The position numbers and the translations under genes were made by a program. Positions 6,059 through 9,377 of a stretch of DNA of 9,377 bases are shown piece after piece (positions within the stretch are counted from its first letter, which is position 1; the number at the start of each line of letters is the position of its first letter). This DNA is from an uncultured Rubrobacteraceae bacterium (lineage in GTDB: Bacteria > Actinomycetota > Rubrobacteria > Rubrobacterales > Rubrobacteraceae): assembly GCA_902805985.1 (NCBI GenBank), contig CADCUW010000659.1, positions 1 to 9,377 on the forward strand, given 5' to 3'. The notes under the pieces are model-generated. The model ran no database searches. It was not told the DNA's origin and saw only the letters and a list, made by a program, of their open reading frames with translations.

Positions 6059-6811
6059 TTGGACCTCCACGCCGAGCTTGGGAGGAGCCATCCCCAGGGG
6101 TCCGTGGACGCGCTGAACACGGCGCGCGGGTTGGGGCTGGACTTCGCCTCGGAAGGCGGGCTCGGCATCCCTTCGATACCGACGCCCGCGCCGGAGGTCG
6201 GGCTCCCGGACGTTCTGATCCCGCACAAGACGCGCCTGAACCACCAGCTGTCCCTCGAGGACGAGCGGTTTACCTCCGCCGTCCACTTCTTTCTCGAGGA
6301 CTACCGCTTCGAGGCGGTGTGGGGGACGCCGCTGAAGGGGATCTCCTACGTAAGGTCGGTGGGCTTCGCGCTCTCCCCGGACTTCTCGCTGTACCGCGAC
6401 TGGCCGCTGGCGCTGCAGCTCTTCAACGTCTACCGCAACCGCTGGTGCGGCGCGTACTGGGCCTCGGAGGGGGTCAGCGTGATCCCCACCGTCTCGTGGT
6501 CGGACGAGGCCTCCTACCCGTTCTGCTTCATGGGCGTCGGCCGCGGCTCGCCGGTGGCGATCTCGACGGTGGGCGTGAGGCTGTCCGACCCGGAGGAGAG
6601 GCGTCTGTTCGAGGAGGGGTGCCGGGAGATGCTCGCGCGCATCGAGCCGCGGGCGGTGCTCGTGCAGGCGGAGAGGCTGACGCGGGAACTCCTGGAGGGA
6701 AGCGGCCTGGAGGGGGTCGAGGTGCGCCTCTACCCGCCGCGCTGGAAGTCCATAAGGCAGGCCCGGAAGGACGTCCGGGAGCGCGCGTCGGAGTGTGGAG
6801 GGACCGGATGA
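6059..6811 (+). CDS. DUF4417 family protein
   Basis: 250 residues from a TTG at 6059, 8 bases after the Gly-rich gene's stop, with GAGAGGTAGG just upstream. A GTG at 6104 is an alternative start but has a poorer ribosome binding site. Residues about 65-180 carry the motifs I associate with DUF4417: FFLEDYRFEAVWGTP, VGFALSPDFSLY, ALQLFNVYRNRW followed by GAYW, VIPTVSWSD, and FCFMGVGRGSPVAISTVGV. The family occurs in bacteria and in phages or other mobile elements and has no established function that I know of. The strict conservation of aromatic, Arg/Asn and Ser/Asp positions suggests an enzyme-like or nucleic-acid-related active site, but this is inference. The C-terminal part (about 180-245) is helical and charged. 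The stop overlaps the ATG of the PadR gene (ATGA), indicating coupled translation. Confidence 0.87.
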   Translation: MDLHAELGRSHPQGSVDALNTARGLGLDFASEGGLGIPSIPTPAPEVGLPDVLIPHKTRLNHQLSLEDERFTSAVHFFLEDYRFEAVWGTPLKGISYVRSVGFALSPDFSLYRDWPLALQLFNVYRNRWCGAYWASEGVSVIPTVSWSDEASYPFCFMGVGRGSPVAISTVGVRLSDPEERRLFEEGCREMLARIEPRAVLVQAERLTRELLEGSGLEGVEVRLYPPRWKSIRQARKDVRERASECGGTG

Positions 6812-7194
6812 TGCGGGGAGGCGGAGCCACGGGCGGAGCCGGACGCGGCCTGGAGAACGGCTCGCGACAGACCCAGAGGCTGAAGGGCTTCCTCGACCAC
6901 ATCCTGCTCGCCCTGATAGCCGAGCGCCCTCGCTACGGCTTCGAGCTCAAGGAGATCCTCGGCGAGACGCTGCCGGACCTCACCGTCGCCGACGGGAGCA
7001 TCTACCCGCTGCTGGCAAAGCTCAGGGAGCAGGGCCTCGTGACGTCGCGCATGGCGCGCAGCACCGAGACCGGCAGGGAGAGGCGCTACTACGAGATACT
7101 GCCGGAGGGCCGGGAGCGGCTCGCCGACTGGGAGCGGCAGTGGGAGCGCTTTAGGGGGGCGATGGACTCGCTGACGGTGGACCGGGCGCGGTAG
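6808..7194 (+). CDS. PadR-family transcriptional regulator
   Basis: 128 residues. After a Gly-rich N-terminus (1-20), residues about 25-115 form a PadR winged helix: FLDHILLALIAERPRYGFEL, then VADGSIYPLLAKLREQGLV (recognition helix), then a wing with ETGRERRYYEILPEGRERL. The C-terminal helix, WERQWERFRGAMDSL, would be the dimerisation helix of a short PadR protein. PadR proteins are usually repressors released by small ligands, often controlling neighbouring or their own genes. ATG at 6808 and ATG at 6811 are both possible starts; GGAGGG at 6797-6802 serves either. The frame stays open far upstream, but that part is an out-of-frame shadow of DUF4417. The four-base overlap with DUF4417 indicates co-expression. 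No transporter or detoxification gene lies beside it, so autoregulation of this operon is the simplest guess. Confidence 0.93.
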   Translation: MMRGGGATGGAGRGLENGSRQTQRLKGFLDHILLALIAERPRYGFELKEILGETLPDLTVADGSIYPLLAKLREQGLVTSRMARSTETGRERRYYEILPEGRERLADWERQWERFRGAMDSLTVDRAR

Positions 7195-7244
7195 GTCCCC
7201 GCGGTACGAACCCGGGGAGCTAAACCGCCCTGCGCGCCGGGCGG
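7195..7244. terminator. Possible hairpin terminators between convergent genes
   Basis: The 25 bases between the PadR stop and the polymerase stop contain TCCCCG (7196-7201) pairing with CGGGGA (7213-7218) around an 11-base loop. Inside the polymerase's last codons, CCGCCC (7225-7230) pairs with GGGCGG (7239-7244) around an 8-base loop. On the minus-strand transcript the latter is followed by only three U residues. Neither has a convincing U-tract, so these are weak bidirectional terminator candidates placed mainly by their location. Confidence 0.3.
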
Positions 7245-9377
7245 CTGTGGGGCCGGACATCCTCAGCCAGGGCCCGGTCCAGGCTTCGGATGCGATGCAC
7301 CACAAAGGAGAACCCGCGGCGGGCGTCCTGCTCGACCCGGCCGTCCAGCAGATAAGCGCTCGTTTCGTACAAGATATGTCCGGATTCTCGATATGACCTC
7401 TCGAAGATGGTGCTCTGCAGGAGCCCGGAGGCGTCCTCCGTGAGCAAGAAGTGGACGAGGGCTCCGGAGCGGGTCGGCGGGGCCTGCAAAGACTCGAGGA
7501 CGCCGGCGGCCCGGGCGCGCGTCCCGTGCGGCAGCTCGCGCAGCTCGCGGCCGGGCACGACGCCCAAGGCGCCGAGGGCGTCGCGGTGGGCGGAGAGCGG
7601 GTGCCGGCGGAGGTCGAGGCCCAGCACGCGCGACTCCCACCTCTCGAGGTCCGTGAGCGGGGGCGGCAGGGAGGCCACGGTTTTGCGGCCCTCCCTGGAT
7701 TCCCACCAGCTCGCCGGATGGGGGAGGGGTAGTTCGGACTGCGCTCCCTTCCCGCGTTTCTTAGGCAGGCTCCGGATTTCGGCGAGCAGCGCCGCGCGGC
7801 CGGCCTCACCGCGCGAGCTTCGCTGGGCAAGGCCCTTCGGCAGGCCGTCGAGGAAGCCGGCCCGGACCAGGTTCTCCAGGGCGCCGCGCTCGATCGGGGT
7901 CCTGCGGTAGAGATCGGCCGCGCTCGCGAAGGGCCTGACGGCGCGCTCGGAGAGGATCGCGCCGAGCGCTTTCTCGGAGAGGCCGCGGGAATAGGAGAGG
8001 CCCGGCCTGAGGGCGCGGCCGTGCTGCTCGACGGCGAACCCCCCGCCGGAGCGGTGGAGGTCGGGGGGCAGCACCTTCAGGCCCCTCCTCCTGGCCTCGT
8101 TCAGGACGACGCGCGGGCTGTAGAAGCCCATCGGCTGGCTGTCGAGGATGCCGGCGGTCGTCTCCGCCGGCCAGTGGGCCATCATGTGGGCCGAGCCGTA
8201 GGCGAGCTCGGCGAAGCTGGCGGCGTGGGCGGCGGAAAATCCGTACCTCCCGAAACCCCGCAGCCACGAGAAGACCTCCTCCGCCTTCCCCCGGTCCACA
8301 CCCCTCCGGACCGCCCGGCCGACGAACCAGGAGCGGAGGTTCTCCATCGCGTCTGGTCCCCTGTCCTTCGTCATGGCCCTTCTCAATCGGTCGCCCTCGG
8401 CGAAGGTGCAGCCGGTGAGGGCCGAGGCCACCTCCATGACGGACTCCTGGTAGATGAGCACCCCGTACGTTTCTCGCAAGATCTCTTCGATCTCGGTGAG
8501 CGGGTAGGAGACGGGCTCGCGGCCCTGCTTCCTGGCGACGTACGTGGTGACCAGATCGGCCTCCAGGGGGCCGGGGCGGAAGAGGGCGACTCCGGAGACG
8601 ATGTGCTGGATCCTCCTGGCGCCCAGGCGCCTCTGCAGGCTCATCTGCCCCGGCGACTCCAGCTGGAAGACCCCGACCGTGTCGCCGTCCCTAATCATCC
8701 GGTACGTAGCGGCGTCGTCCGGGGGAAGCGCGAGGGGATCTACCTTGCGGCCGAGCCTCCCCGAGACCATGCCGGCGGCCTTGGAGAGGGCGGTGTGGGT
8801 CTTGAGCCCCAACAGGTCGAGCTTCGGCAGCCCCACGGCCTCCAAATCGTCCTTGTCCAGCTGCACGCGGACCAGCCCCTCCGTGCCGCTGGGCTCCAGC
8901 GGGGCTATCTCCGAGAGGTGCATGCCGGCGGTCCCCAGGACCAGCCCGCCCAGGTGGGTGCCGGGCTGGTGGAGCCTCCCTTCAAGGTCTTCGGCCAGCT
9001 CCAGCAGCAGGCCGAAGCGCTGCCTGTCCTGCAGGGGGTGGCCGCGCATCGCCGGCGAGGAGAGGGCGGCGTCCCAGTCCGACCGGTAGTGGACGAGCCT
9101 GTCGCGGTCCCTGACCCTGCGCGGCACGTGCTTCGCCAGCGCGTCGACCTCCGAGGGAGAGTAGCCGAGGGCGCGGCCGGCCACGCGAACCGCGCCCCGG
9201 AGGGAGAGCGTGTTGGCGGTGGCCGCGACGGCGGCGCCGGCCCCCGAGTGGCGCCGCATCAGCTCCGAGCGCACCGCGTCCCGGCGTTCCGAACAGAAGT
9301 CCAGGTCAACATCGGGAGGATCCTCGCGCCCCACGTGGAGGAACCTCTCGAAGAGGAGCCGGTGGGCGAAGGGGTCT
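7220..9377 (-). CDS. dnaE2: DnaE2/ImuC-like error-prone DNA polymerase III alpha subunit, 5' end beyond right edge
   Basis: C-family DNA polymerase; 718 codons are visible and the frame is open to the right edge. The PHP domain and the start of the palm are missing, as DnaE2 proteins usually exceed 1000 residues. The first visible residues, DPFAHRLLFERFL, lead into PDVDLDFC, which holds two catalytic aspartates. The third is in KLDLLGLKTHTAL. Also visible are GVFQLES, ALFRPGPLE, ETYGVLIYQESVMEVA, DRLRRAM, YGFSAAHAASFAELAY and LDSQPMGFYSP. The SQPMGFY and AHAASFA motifs point to the DnaE2/ImuC class rather than the replicative DnaE1. A helix-hairpin-helix-like segment (ADLYRRTPIERGALENLVRA) and a C-terminal OB-fold (GVLESLQAPP through YLLDGRVEQD) follow. 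DnaE2 works with ImuB and ImuA' in SOS-induced mutagenic translesion synthesis. Neither partner is in view. It is convergent with the PadR operon and probably separately regulated. Confidence 0.88.
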   Translation of the reverse strand, partial: DPFAHRLLFERFLHVGREDPPDVDLDFCSERRDAVRSELMRRHSGAGAAVAATANTLSLRGAVRVAGRALGYSPSEVDALAKHVPRRVRDRDRLVHYRSDWDAALSSPAMRGHPLQDRQRFGLLLELAEDLEGRLHQPGTHLGGLVLGTAGMHLSEIAPLEPSGTEGLVRVQLDKDDLEAVGLPKLDLLGLKTHTALSKAAGMVSGRLGRKVDPLALPPDDAATYRMIRDGDTVGVFQLESPGQMSLQRRLGARRIQHIVSGVALFRPGPLEADLVTTYVARKQGREPVSYPLTEIEEILRETYGVLIYQESVMEVASALTGCTFAEGDRLRRAMTKDRGPDAMENLRSWFVGRAVRRGVDRGKAEEVFSWLRGFGRYGFSAAHAASFAELAYGSAHMMAHWPAETTAGILDSQPMGFYSPRVVLNEARRRGLKVLPPDLHRSGGGFAVEQHGRALRPGLSYSRGLSEKALGAILSERAVRPFASAADLYRRTPIERGALENLVRAGFLDGLPKGLAQRSSRGEAGRAALLAEIRSLPKKRGKGAQSELPLPHPASWWESREGRKTVASLPPPLTDLERWESRVLGLDLRRHPLSAHRDALGALGVVPGRELRELPHGTRARAAGVLESLQAPPTRSGALVHFLLTEDASGLLQSTIFERSYRESGHILYETSAYLLDGRVEQDARRGFSFVVHRIRSLDRALAEDVRPHSRPARRAV

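Noticed and set aside
6013..6807. Upstream extension of the PadR frame to a start near 6013
   Set aside because: This part is Arg/Gly/Pro-rich and overlaps the conserved DUF4417 coding frame. The PadR gene has its own ribosome binding site and an ATG at 6808.
7806..8267. Minus-strand frame of 153 codons inside the polymerase gene
   Set aside because: Out-of-frame shadow of conserved DnaE2 motifs, with no independent start signal.
1..9377. tRNA or rRNA genes, CRISPR arrays, insertion sequences and attachment sites
   Set aside because: I looked on both strands and saw no cloverleaf-like sequence, regularly spaced repeats, transposase frame or terminal inverted repeats.

Overview
The window is uniformly GC-rich, with strong G/C preference at third codon positions, GTG and TTG starts, and actinobacterial-style proteins (a PASTA Ser/Thr kinase, a DnaE2-type polymerase, PadR, and a small CPxCG zinc-finger protein). 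A high-GC actinobacterium fits best. The overall style recalls Rubrobacter and its relatives, but that is an impression from protein style and was not tested. A zinc-finger protein of a type also seen in phages, a DUF4417 protein and a mutagenic polymerase would also fit a large plasmid or an accessory chromosomal region. No replication, transfer or integration gene is visible to prove it.

Layout. Positions 1-733 hold two minus-strand genes: a small zinc-finger protein (332-733) and, tightly coupled behind it, an unrecognised basic protein that runs off the left edge (2-322). Positions 734-1089 are a divergent intergenic region. It has several G+C-rich inverted repeats near the minus-strand genes and an AT-richer stretch with a sigma70-like promoter reading to the right. 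From about 1090 to 7194 six genes read rightward with short gaps: a PASTA-domain Ser/Thr kinase, a large MinD/CpaE-like ATPase, a tail-anchored small membrane protein, a glycine-rich small protein, a DUF4417 protein and a PadR-family regulator. Positions 7220-9377 hold, in convergent orientation, the C-terminal two thirds of a DnaE2/ImuC-like DNA polymerase whose 5' end lies past the right edge.

How the genes may work together (inference). The kinase, ATPase and tail-anchored protein look like one unit: a membrane sensor kinase with an extracellular PASTA stalk, a cytoplasmic positioning-type ATPase that may be its substrate or partner, and a small membrane anchor. The next three genes form a second, even tighter group. 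The Gly-rich gene has a near-ideal ribosome binding site, DUF4417 follows 8 bases later, and PadR overlaps DUF4417 by ATGA. The PadR protein probably autoregulates this group. The polymerase is probably an independent DNA-damage-tolerance gene.

The most interesting points are the apparent duplication inside the ATPase, with a first half that has lost its P-loop; the pairing of this ATPase with a PASTA kinase outside the usual cell-division gene cluster; and the uncharacterised Gly-rich/DUF4417/PadR cassette.
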